Source: Chloroflexota bacterium | Lineage (GTDB): Bacteria; Chloroflexota; Limnocylindria; QHBO01 | Reading direction: 5' to 3' | Assembly: GCA_019348395.1 (NCBI GenBank) | Contig: JAHWJN010000033.1 | Location: forward strand, 4,498 to 10,863 | DNA length: 6,366 nucleotides | In this document: positions 1 through 5,678 of the stretch, in pieces | Position numbering within the stretch: position 1 is the stretch's first letter | Layout: each line of letters begins with the position of its first letter | Notes under the pieces: generated by a model | The model's input: the letters and a program-made list of their open reading frames with translations, nothing else | What the model was told of the DNA's origin: nothing | Databases searched by the model: none | Made by a program: the position numbers and the translations under genes

Positions 1-20
1 AGCGCGGAGCTGCGGTCGGC

Positions 21-50
21 TTGACGCCGCTCCGGCGGCGTGACTAGCCT
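21..50 (+). promoter_or_regulatory. Putative promoter with palindrome in the spacer
   Basis: TTGACG at 21-26 resembles a sigma-70 -35 box, and TAGCCT at 45-50 is a possible -10 after an 18-nt spacer (TACTCT at 50-55 is an alternative -10). A perfect 7-bp inverted repeat, ACGCCGC at 24-30 and GCGGCGT at 35-41 with loop TCCG, starts inside the -35 box and fills most of the spacer. It could be an operator, perhaps for autoregulation by the downstream HTH protein. It could also be the stem of a terminator for an upstream gene, but no T-tract follows. Confidence 0.35.
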
Positions 51-88
51 ACTCTGAGTCCCAGATTTCGGAGGTTTGAGAAGCGAGC

Positions 89-742
89 GTGCCCGCGTCC
101 CCGTCCCGAGGCGATCCGGACGATCCCTGGCTGCCGCTCGGCGCTGCCTCCCGCCTGGTCGGCGTCGGGCCCGACACGCTCAGGCGCTGGGCCGACACGG
201 GGAAGGTGCAGAGCTACCAGACGCCCGGCGGGCATCGTCGCTTCCTGCGCTCGAGCCTGGAGACGATGATCAACGCGCCGCGGCGCCATCGGTACGGGAT
301 GGAGCGGCTGCCCGACTCGACCCAGACCATGGCGGGCGAGCTGCATCGGCGGGTGCAACGCACAGGATACTCCGGCCAACCCTGGCAGGCCCGTCTCTCG
401 GTCGAGCAGCGTGACGAATTCCGGCGCTGGGGCCAGCGGACCTTCCAGCTCGTGATCGAGTACGTCGCGGCATCCAAGAAGGCCGAGCGGGAGCTGCTGC
501 TCGGCGAGGCGGAGAAGATGGGCGGACTGTACGGCTCGGAGGCGTCGCGCGCCGGCCTGTCCCTGGCGGAGACGGTCGAGGCCTTCCTCTTCTTCCGCTC
601 CCCGGTCCTCGACGCCATCACCGGGCACCTCCGCCGCCGCTCGGCGGACGTGACGGACGTGACGACCGCCTTCCACGAGGCGAACGCCGCCATCGACCAG
701 GTGCTGGTGGCGCTGGTGAGCTCCCACCGCGAGAGCCGCTGA
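89..742 (+). CDS. MerR/BldC-type HTH regulator with RsbRD-like C-terminal domain
   Basis: Predicted cytoplasmic one-component regulator of 217 aa. Residues about 15-61 form a MerR/excisionase-like winged HTH: LGAASRLVGVGPDTLRRW is the helix-turn-helix and TPGGHRRF (45-52) is the typical wing motif. A polar, Arg-rich linker (62-100) leads to an all-alpha region (about 103-213) that looks like the N-terminal domain of RsbRD-type stress regulators (EQRDEFRRW, then YGSEASRAGLSLAETVEAF). In those proteins the domain acts in sensing or partner binding, so the pairing suggests DNA binding tuned by a signal or partner; the signal is unknown. The start is GTG 89: an in-frame TGA at 77-79 excludes anything earlier. 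A GGAGG at 70-74 lies 14 nt upstream, rather far for a ribosome site. The gene stands alone and converges on the M24 peptidase gene. The HTH call is strong; the RsbRD call is moderate and from pattern only. Confidence 0.88.
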   Translation: MPASPSRGDPDDPWLPLGAASRLVGVGPDTLRRWADTGKVQSYQTPGGHRRFLRSSLETMINAPRRHRYGMERLPDSTQTMAGELHRRVQRTGYSGQPWQARLSVEQRDEFRRWGQRTFQLVIEYVAASKKAERELLLGEAEKMGGLYGSEASRAGLSLAETVEAFLFFRSPVLDAITGHLRRRSADVTDVTTAFHEANAAIDQVLVALVSSHRESR

Positions 743-766
743 GGGGCTGCGATCCCGCCGGGGGAC

Positions 767-1903
767 CTACTCGACGATGTACAGCTCGGTCGAGCTGGTG
801 TTGAGGCGCTCACCGCCGTCGGCCGTGCAGACCACGATGTCCTCGATCCGCGCCCCCCACTGCCCGTCGATGTAGATGCCCGGCTCGATGCTGAAGGCAT
901 GCCCCTCGACGAGCGGCTCTGTGTTGGAGGCCACGATGTACGGCTCCTCGTGGGTCTCCATGCCGATGCCGTGGCCGGTGCGGTGAATGAACGCCCCGCC
1001 GTAGCCGGCGTCGGTGATGAGGTCCCGTGCCACCGCGTCGACGTCGGCTGCTGGGATCCCGGGACGGACCGCCTCGCAGGCGGCCCGCTGAGCCTCGCGC
1101 AGTACCGCGAAGAGCGCGGCGAACTCCGCCGGCGGCTCTCCCACGAAGGCGGTGCGCGAGGTGTCGCTGCAGTACCCATCCCGGGTGCCGCCGATGTCGA
1201 GCACGATGGCGTCTCCCTCCGAGATGACCCGCTCTCCCGCGTGGTGGTGAGGGCTCGCCGCGTTGGGACCGGAGGCGACGATCGAGAATTCCGCCGTGTC
1301 GTGACCTGCCGCCAGCAGGTGCTCACCGATGCGACGGCTGACCTCGAGCTCGGTGCGACCGCCGAGGGGCTCCGCGGTGATGGCCAGCATCGCCTCGTCG
1401 GCGGCGCGCGCCGCCGCTCGGAGCCGGTCGATCTCCTCGGGGCTCTTCACCGAGCGCAGCGCGGCCATGGTGTGGCCTGCCTCGACGAGCTGGGCCGGGT
1501 CGAGCGCGGCGTTCAGGCGCAGGGCGAAGCGGGCCCACATCTGGTCCTGCACCGCGACACGGAGGACGGACCCGACGACGCGCTGGACGATCCGGACGGG
1601 GTCATCGGTCTCGTCCCAGGCGACGATCTCGAGCGCGTCGGTCAGCTCGCCGAGCCCATGGCGGGCGAGTGGCTCCTCGAGCCGGGGTACCACCAGCGTC
1701 GGCTCGCCCTCGGCGGGCACCACCAGGCAGGTCAGCCGCTCCATGGCCGGCGCCCGATAGCCGAGCAGGTATGCGTAGTCCGGTGACGGGGTGATCAGCA
1801 GCGCGTCGACCCCTCGATCCGCGGCGGCGGCGGCGGCACGCCGGAGGCGCTCCCGATACGTCGAAAGCGCCACGGGGGTGACGTCGTGGACGTCATTTGT
1901 CAT
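767..1903 (-). CDS. M24 family metallopeptidase (Xaa-Pro aminopeptidase/dipeptidase type)
   Basis: Predicted cytoplasmic dinuclear-metal peptidase of 378 aa that would cleave the bond before proline in peptides (PepP/PepQ-type), working in peptide recycling. Residues about 14-150 form a creatinase-like N-terminal domain (DALLITPSPDYAYLLGYRAP). Residues 155-375 form the pita-bread catalytic domain. All five expected metal ligands are visible: D236 (LDIGG), D247 (CSDTSRT), H311 (RTGHGIGMETHE), E340 (FSIEPGIY) and E354 (ARIEDIVV). The His cluster H219-H221 fits the substrate-binding His. Length is normal for bacterial PepQ-like members. No signal peptide is seen. The start is ATG 1903; no good Shine-Dalgarno precedes it, but a TANNNT element does. 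Exact substrate (aminopeptidase, prolidase or creatinase-like) cannot be read from sequence. The gene ends 24 bp from the convergent regulator gene and is divergent from the SLH protease gene. Confidence 0.95.
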   Translation of the reverse strand: MTNDVHDVTPVALSTYRERLRRAAAAAADRGVDALLITPSPDYAYLLGYRAPAMERLTCLVVPAEGEPTLVVPRLEEPLARHGLGELTDALEIVAWDETDDPVRIVQRVVGSVLRVAVQDQMWARFALRLNAALDPAQLVEAGHTMAALRSVKSPEEIDRLRAAARAADEAMLAITAEPLGGRTELEVSRRIGEHLLAAGHDTAEFSIVASGPNAASPHHHAGERVISEGDAIVLDIGGTRDGYCSDTSRTAFVGEPPAEFAALFAVLREAQRAACEAVRPGIPAADVDAVARDLITDAGYGGAFIHRTGHGIGMETHEEPYIVASNTEPLVEGHAFSIEPGIYIDGQWGARIEDIVVCTADGGERLNTSSTELYIVE

Positions 1904-1997
1904 ACCCGGAGCCTACACCGATGGCCCATTGCCGGAGGCGTTGAGCGAGAGCACGCTGACGGCCGGCGTCATGCGACACTGTCATACGGCGTCATAC
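1892..1997. promoter_or_regulatory. Divergent regulatory region with repeated GTCAT/GTCATAC words
   Basis: On the plus strand GTCAT occurs at 1892, 1899, 1968, 1981 and 1991. Three copies (1899, 1981, 1991) extend to GTCATAC, and the one at 1968 reads GTCATGC. The pair at 1981 and 1991 is 10 bp apart, about one helical turn. The copy at 1899 covers the start codon of the M24 gene; the copies at 1968-1997 lie just upstream of the protease ribosome site. Such an arrangement could be a binding site for a regulator of both divergent genes. The role is inference. Confidence 0.35.
1904..1915 (-). promoter_or_regulatory. Possible leaderless -10 element for the M24 gene
   Basis: On the minus strand TAGGCT (1915-1910) fits the TANNNT -10 pattern and lies 6 nt before the ATG at 1903. 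That is the geometry of leaderless transcription, where the transcript begins at or next to the start codon. No Shine-Dalgarno-like sequence lies between them, which agrees. I see no convincing -35 box, so this is tentative. Confidence 0.25.
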
Positions 1998-2003
1998 ACG
2001 TTC

Positions 2004-2008
2004 AGGGA
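2004..2008 (+). promoter_or_regulatory. Ribosome binding site for the SLH subtilase
   Basis: AGGGA lies 6 nt before ATG 2015. It supports this ATG over the upstream in-frame GTG at 1886, which would add 43 residues in front of the signal peptide and overlap the M24 gene. Confidence 0.5.
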
Positions 2009-2014
2009 CGAGCC

Positions 2015-4537
2015 ATGCATCATCGCCGACCGCCGACCGCCGCGACGCGCGCGCGCACCCTGTCGCTCGCCGCGATGATCGCCGTCACAGTCCTGCTGCC
2101 CGCTGCGCCGGCGGCCGCCGCCGAGCCCGATGCGGCCGCCGGCGCACGACATCTCGCCGAGACGCTCGGTGGAGCCCCCGGCGACTACCAGCTCGTCTAC
2201 GAGCGGACCACGCCCGTGGACGCGCTCGGCGGGCCGATGTGGGCCGGAAAGTTCCTGGACCTGCGCACCGGGGAGGTTCGCAGTGCCTATCGGCCGGCCG
2301 GTGGCGCCGTCGGGTCGCTCGCCACGGTCGAGGCCGCGGTCGAGCGCGCCGTGGCGGCGCGGCCCGCCCTCGATCGCAAGGCGGACCGACCACTCGTGGC
2401 GGCGGTCGCGTCGGCAGCATCCACCACGCGCCTTCCGGTGGCGGTCTGGCTCGACGTCGATACCGAGCCCGCGGAGGCGTCAGTCCGTGCCGCCCATCCC
2501 GAGGTCGCGTGGCTCGGGACCCGGCCGGTGCCGGAGACGCTCGAGCAGGCGCGTGCCCTGCGGGCAGAGCTGTGGGAGGCCCGCCGCGCGGCGATCGCGG
2601 CGGTGGCGGGTCCGTTCCAGGCCGAGATCGAGGCAGTCGGCGGCTCAGTGGCATACGTGAGCACCTCGGCCCCGCTCGTGTTCGTGGACCTTCCGGCCGG
2701 CGCGGTCCGCGCCGTCGCGGAGCGGCCCGGCGTCCTGAGCCTGGGCCTGGAACAGGAGTGGGGCGAGCACATGTCGTCCGCGGGGCCGACGGTGGGGGCC
2801 AACTGGACCGGTGGCGCCGGCGACCAGGGCAACGGCGTCCGCGTCGGCGTGGTCGAGTATCACAACGCCGCGACCACCGGTGACCTCGCGGGCCAGGTCG
2901 TCGCCAGCTACAGCACCACCGGCCGCGTGGTCACCGGGGTCCACCCGACCTGGGTGGCCGGCGCCGTCGCCAGCCGCAGCGGCACCTGGACCGGCGTGGC
3001 GCCCGGGGCCGACATCGTCACGGCCGGGACCGGCGGATACTCCGCGAGCCTGTCCACCGACCGCGCCATCATCGCGGCCGCCGACTGGACCGTGTCGCCA
3101 TCGGGCGGCGACGCCGATGTCCTAAACGCGAGCATCGGGCAGGACACCGCCACCGGTGCCGAGGAGGCAAGGCGCTACTTCGACTCGATCGGGTGGGAGG
3201 ACGGCCGGCTCGTGGTCGCGGCCTCGGGCAACTACTCCACCTTCGGAAACTGGGACGTCGTCTCGCCGGGGACCGGCTACAACGTGCTCACCGTCGGTGG
3301 CGTGGACGATCGCGGGACGGCCGGTACCGGCGACGACCGTGTCTGGCATGTCCCCGGGTCCGATGGCGCCGCCTACCGCGACCGGACCGATGCGCCGTGG
3401 AACGCCCACGGCGACTACAACAAGCCGAACCTGGCGGGACCGGCGGTCAACGTGCGGACGGCCAACGGCACCACCGGAAGCGGCACGAGCGTGGCGGCCC
3501 CGGTGGTCAGCGGCATCGCGGCACAGCTCATCGGTCGCGTCCCCACCCTGGCAGCCTGGCCGGAGGCCACCCGCGCCATCCTCATGGCCGGGGCGCACCG
3601 CCGGACTCCGATGCCGGGCGGCGGGTTCAGCGCGGACCACGAGGGCCTGGGCACGGCCTCGGCGCTGTGGAGCAACCGCATCCTCGACCGCGGGGCCTTC
3701 GGCGGCTACACCTTCGGCGCCATGGCACGCGGCACGACCGCGGTGCAGGAAGTCGCGGTGGTCAAGGGACAGCGAGTGCGCGTCTCACTGGCCTGGAGCA
3801 GCCACACGTCGGGCACCTCCAACACCGGCAAGTCGGACGCCCTCATGGCCGACCTCGACCTGGTCGTGCGCCAGCCGAACGGAACGGTCACCGGGTCGTA
3901 CTCCTGGGACAACCCGTACGAGGCGGTCAGCCTGACCGCCGCGAGCACCGGCACGCTGCGGATCGAGATCCGTCACGACCGCTTCGACGCCGCGGAGGAG
4001 CCGTACGGCCTCGCCTGGTCGCTGGTCGGGCCCTTCTTCGACACCGATGGATCGAAGTTCTACTCCGACATCCTGTGGATCTACGCTCGCGGAATCACGG
4101 TCGGCTGCGCGGATGGGCGGTACTGCCCGAAGGGTTTGGTCACGCGCGCGCAGATGGCGACCTTCCTTCGGCGGGCGCTCGACCTGCCGGCCTCGCCGCG
4201 CGACTACTTCACCGACGACAACCACAACAAGCACGAGAGTGCGATCAACGCGATGGCGCACGCCGGCATCACGGTGGGCTGCGGCGGAACGCGCTTCTGC
4301 CCGGACGGGACCGTGACGCGGGCCCAGATGGCGAGCTTCCTGGCTCGTGCGTTCTCGCTGCCCTCGACCACCGCCGACTACTTCACCGACGACAGCGGCA
4401 ACAAGCACGAGAGCCGCATCAACGCCCTGGCCGCCTCGGGCATCACGCACGGCTGCGGCACGACGACGTACTGCCCGAACGGCTCGGTCAACCGGGAGCA
4501 GATGGCCGCATTCATCCGACGTGCGCTCAGCCGCTGA
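2015..4537 (+). CDS. Secreted S8 subtilase-like protein with three C-terminal SLH repeats
   Basis: An 840-aa predicted exported protein anchored to the cell wall. Order: Sec signal peptide (1-36, RARTLSLAAMIAVTVLL core, likely cut after AAAA36); propeptide-like region (37-260) whose end (FVDLPAGAVRAVAERPGVLSL) resembles an I9-type inhibitor domain; S8 catalytic domain (about 272-555); beta-sandwich/P-like domain (560-672, DLDLVVRQPNGTVTGSY) resembling the C-terminal barrel of Kp43-type subtilases; three SLH repeats (674-840). Catalytic Ser492 (GSGTSVAAP), His310 (HPTWVAG) and oxyanion Asn406 (AASGN) are present. The usual Asp is replaced by Glu281 (VGVVEYHN; the norm is VAVIDxG), and the His motif is HPTW where HGTH is usual. 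It may be active with Glu, have altered activity, or be inactive. The SLH repeats suggest binding to a cell-wall polymer. The start is ATG 2015, chosen for the signal peptide and the AGGGA site. The lipoprotein gene follows directly. Fold and architecture are certain; activity is not. Confidence 0.93.
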   Translation: MHHRRPPTAATRARTLSLAAMIAVTVLLPAAPAAAAEPDAAAGARHLAETLGGAPGDYQLVYERTTPVDALGGPMWAGKFLDLRTGEVRSAYRPAGGAVGSLATVEAAVERAVAARPALDRKADRPLVAAVASAASTTRLPVAVWLDVDTEPAEASVRAAHPEVAWLGTRPVPETLEQARALRAELWEARRAAIAAVAGPFQAEIEAVGGSVAYVSTSAPLVFVDLPAGAVRAVAERPGVLSLGLEQEWGEHMSSAGPTVGANWTGGAGDQGNGVRVGVVEYHNAATTGDLAGQVVASYSTTGRVVTGVHPTWVAGAVASRSGTWTGVAPGADIVTAGTGGYSASLSTDRAIIAAADWTVSPSGGDADVLNASIGQDTATGAEEARRYFDSIGWEDGRLVVAASGNYSTFGNWDVVSPGTGYNVLTVGGVDDRGTAGTGDDRVWHVPGSDGAAYRDRTDAPWNAHGDYNKPNLAGPAVNVRTANGTTGSGTSVAAPVVSGIAAQLIGRVPTLAAWPEATRAILMAGAHRRTPMPGGGFSADHEGLGTASALWSNRILDRGAFGGYTFGAMARGTTAVQEVAVVKGQRVRVSLAWSSHTSGTSNTGKSDALMADLDLVVRQPNGTVTGSYSWDNPYEAVSLTAASTGTLRIEIRHDRFDAAEEPYGLAWSLVGPFFDTDGSKFYSDILWIYARGITVGCADGRYCPKGLVTRAQMATFLRRALDLPASPRDYFTDDNHNKHESAINAMAHAGITVGCGGTRFCPDGTVTRAQMASFLARAFSLPSTTADYFTDDSGNKHESRINALAASGITHGCGTTTYCPNGSVNREQMAAFIRRALSR
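4034..4534 (+). repeat. Three tandem SLH repeats with CX5C pairs (within the subtilase)
   Basis: The repeats cover residues about 674-725, 731-783 and 789-840, with a 58-residue period for the CX5C pairs. Each has the core GIT-x-GC-x5-CP followed by V[TN]R-x-QMA-x-F. Each carries one pair of cysteines six positions apart (C698/C704, C756/C762, C814/C820), probably a local disulfide after export. Repeats 2 and 3 open with FTDD-x2-NKHES, an acidic loop that may bind calcium; repeat 1 has the variant FFDTDGSKFYSDI. At DNA level the starts of repeats 2 and 3 (4201-4250 and 4375-4424) match at 43 of 50 bases by hand count, the first 20 being identical. Confidence 0.85.
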
Positions 4538-5252
4538 GCTCGTGCGTAGGGCGGCCATCGGAGGCGTGCTCCTCCTGGCTGCCTGCACCGATGCGCCGCC
4601 GGTCACCCCGGCCCCCCGGACCCCCACGGCTGATCCTGCGCCGACCGCGACCGTCACCACGGAGCCGGGCGCCACCCCCTCGCAGGCGGGGGCAGCATCG
4701 CCGGCGGGCGTGCCGCTGCCAACGCCGGGCCAGCCGTGGGACGGCGCCGCACTCCTGGAGGAGATGCGGAGCTCCACGCGGCCCGGCGGGGTGCCGTCCG
4801 AGGTACAGACTCCCGCAGTCGCCGAGGCCCTCGCCCGCACCGTGTGGACCGTCGACGGCACGCCGTGGGAGACGATGGCCATCGGCGGCTTCTGCGGATC
4901 GACGACCTGCAGCCTGGATCTCGCCGGAACACACCTCGGCCGGGCCGGAGAGGACCTCTGGACCGTGGAGGTCGACCTCGCCACGGGAGCCGTCACCCCG
5001 GTGGTGACCGACGTCCGCAGCCTCCCGTGGGACCTGGTCGACGAGCTCGACCGGCTCGCCCGCGCCCTGGATGACCACGGCGGCCTCGGACCCATGGAGC
5101 TCGCTTCGGCGCGCTGGCTGCCGCCACCGAAGGAGCCGGGGCGGTTCGTGCTGAGCTATCGGTCCGGCGGTGAGGAGGGCTCTTGCTCGCGCGAGATCCT
5201 GCTCGACGCGGACGACGGCCGGATCGTGGAGCGGAGCGCCAGCGGCTGCTGA
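4521..5252 (+). CDS. Predicted lipoprotein of unknown function
   Basis: I do not recognise a family. With GTG 4521 the product is 243 aa and begins with a type II signal peptide: VRR at 8-10, a short hydrophobic core and lipobox LLAAC with Cys22 as the lipidated residue. A Pro/Thr/Ala-rich linker (about 23-75) is typical of surface-tethered lipoproteins. The globular part (80-243) has four cysteines, C125 and C130 (FCGSTTC), C222 and the very last residue C243, likely two disulfides. Two similar beta-hairpin stretches (LWTVEVDLATGAVTPV, about 154-169, and REILLDADDGRIVE, about 224-237) recall PepSY-like repeats, weakly. The start is uncertain: GTG 4521 overlaps the SLH gene by 17 bp and gives a normal signal length; GTG 4542, 4 bp after its stop, gives a 14-residue signal. 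Neither has a clear Shine-Dalgarno site, so translation is probably coupled to the protease gene. Expected on the outer face of the membrane, next to the wall-bound protease. Confidence 0.8.
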   Translation: MRSAAELVRRAAIGGVLLLAACTDAPPVTPAPRTPTADPAPTATVTTEPGATPSQAGAASPAGVPLPTPGQPWDGAALLEEMRSSTRPGGVPSEVQTPAVAEALARTVWTVDGTPWETMAIGGFCGSTTCSLDLAGTHLGRAGEDLWTVEVDLATGAVTPVVTDVRSLPWDLVDELDRLARALDDHGGLGPMELASARWLPPPKEPGRFVLSYRSGGEEGSCSREILLDADDGRIVERSASGC

Positions 5253-5262
5253 CGTTCAGCCG
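5243..5262. terminator. Stem-loop at the convergent junction, possible bidirectional terminator
   Basis: CGGCTG (5243-5248) and CAGCCG (5257-5262) form a perfect 6-bp inverted repeat around an 8-nt loop. It spans the 3-bp gap between the convergent lipoprotein and JAMM genes and includes both stop codons. There is no T-tract on either side and the stem is short, so a terminator role is only a suggestion from position. Confidence 0.25.
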
Positions 5263-5678
5263 ATGACGATCGGGACTTCGGTCGGTGCTCCCTCGCCGAC
5301 GCGCCACGCTCGCAGCCGGAGCACCGGTGCCGCATCGGGATCGGCCAAGCTGGCAATGACCTGAAGTGCATCCGGATAGCGCGCCTCGCGGACGTCGGTC
5401 GCCGACGGCACTGCCGATGAGCCGACGTGCGAGTGCACGATGGCCAGCAGATCCGCGCCGGCTCCCTCGATGGTGAAGACGATGCGCACGAGGTCATCGG
5501 GGTCGACCGAGTAGCGAAGCGCGCTGCTGTGCTCGTTTCGCGCGGGGTGGAACTCGGTCGCGCGGCCGTCGGACCGGGATCCGGCGAGCAGCCCGCAGGC
5601 CTCGTGCGGCAGCGCGGCGCGCGCGTGGGCCATGATCTCCGCCGCCACTGAGCCCGGCAGGAGCAGCTGCTCGATCAC
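5256..5678 (-). CDS. JAMM/MPN+ (M67) metallopeptidase, Mec-type
   Basis: Zinc isopeptidase-like enzyme of 140 aa. The full JAMM motif is present: E26 (PHEACGLLAG), then H82-S-H84, seven residues, S92-x-x-D95 (HSHVGSSAVPSATD). H82, H84 and D95 would bind zinc and E26 would activate water. The usual Pro after HSH is Val here. As far as I recall, mycobacterial Mec, which frees cysteine from the CysO-cysteine adduct, also lacks that Pro and shares the PS-x-TDV and YPDA-type context, so a Mec-like role in sulfur-carrier-dependent cysteine synthesis is my preferred inference. Removal of a ubiquitin-like modifier from proteins is the alternative. I chose GTG 5678 because it overlaps the upstream adenylyltransferase stop as GTGA, the classic coupled junction, and gives a compact family-like start (IEQLLLPGSVAAEIMAHA). 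ATG 5705 would give 149 aa and overlap by 31 bp. The gene is cotranscribed with its upstream neighbour and cytoplasmic. Confidence 0.92.
   Translation of the reverse strand: MIEQLLLPGSVAAEIMAHARAALPHEACGLLAGSRSDGRATEFHPARNEHSSALRYSVDPDDLVRIVFTIEGAGADLLAIVHSHVGSSAVPSATDVREARYPDALQVIASLADPDAAPVLRLRAWRVGEGAPTEVPIVIG

Noticed and set aside
743..766. Terminator between the convergent regulator and M24 genes
   Set aside because: I found no convincing inverted repeat or T-tract in the 24-bp gap.
214..1326. Minus-strand reading frame of 370 codons spanning the regulator and the M24 gene end
   Set aside because: Ser/Arg/Thr-rich composition, no motif, and it is out of frame with the M24 gene, which carries all its metal ligands.
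899..1786. Plus-strand reading frame of 295 codons antisense to the M24 gene
   Set aside because: Gly/Arg/Val-rich shadow of the M24 gene with no domain of its own.
1886..2014. N-terminal extension of the subtilase from GTG 1886
   Set aside because: It would put 43 polar residues before a clear signal peptide and overlap the divergent M24 gene; ATG 2015 has AGGGA at a suitable distance.
4347..4520. Upstream extension of the lipoprotein gene from 4347
   Set aside because: It would overlap the SLH coding region by about 190 bp with low-complexity residues and bury the lipobox signal inside the protein.
3193..5007. Long plus-strand reading frame of 604 codons across the subtilase and lipoprotein genes
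   Set aside because: Its translation is Arg/Gly/Pro-rich low-complexity sequence, as expected for an alternate frame in GC-rich DNA, and it overlaps a well-supported gene with clear domains.
3785..5095. Minus-strand reading frame of 436 codons antisense to the SLH region and lipoprotein gene
   Set aside because: It mirrors the sense codons, shows no recognisable domain, and GC-rich genes routinely leave such antisense frames open.
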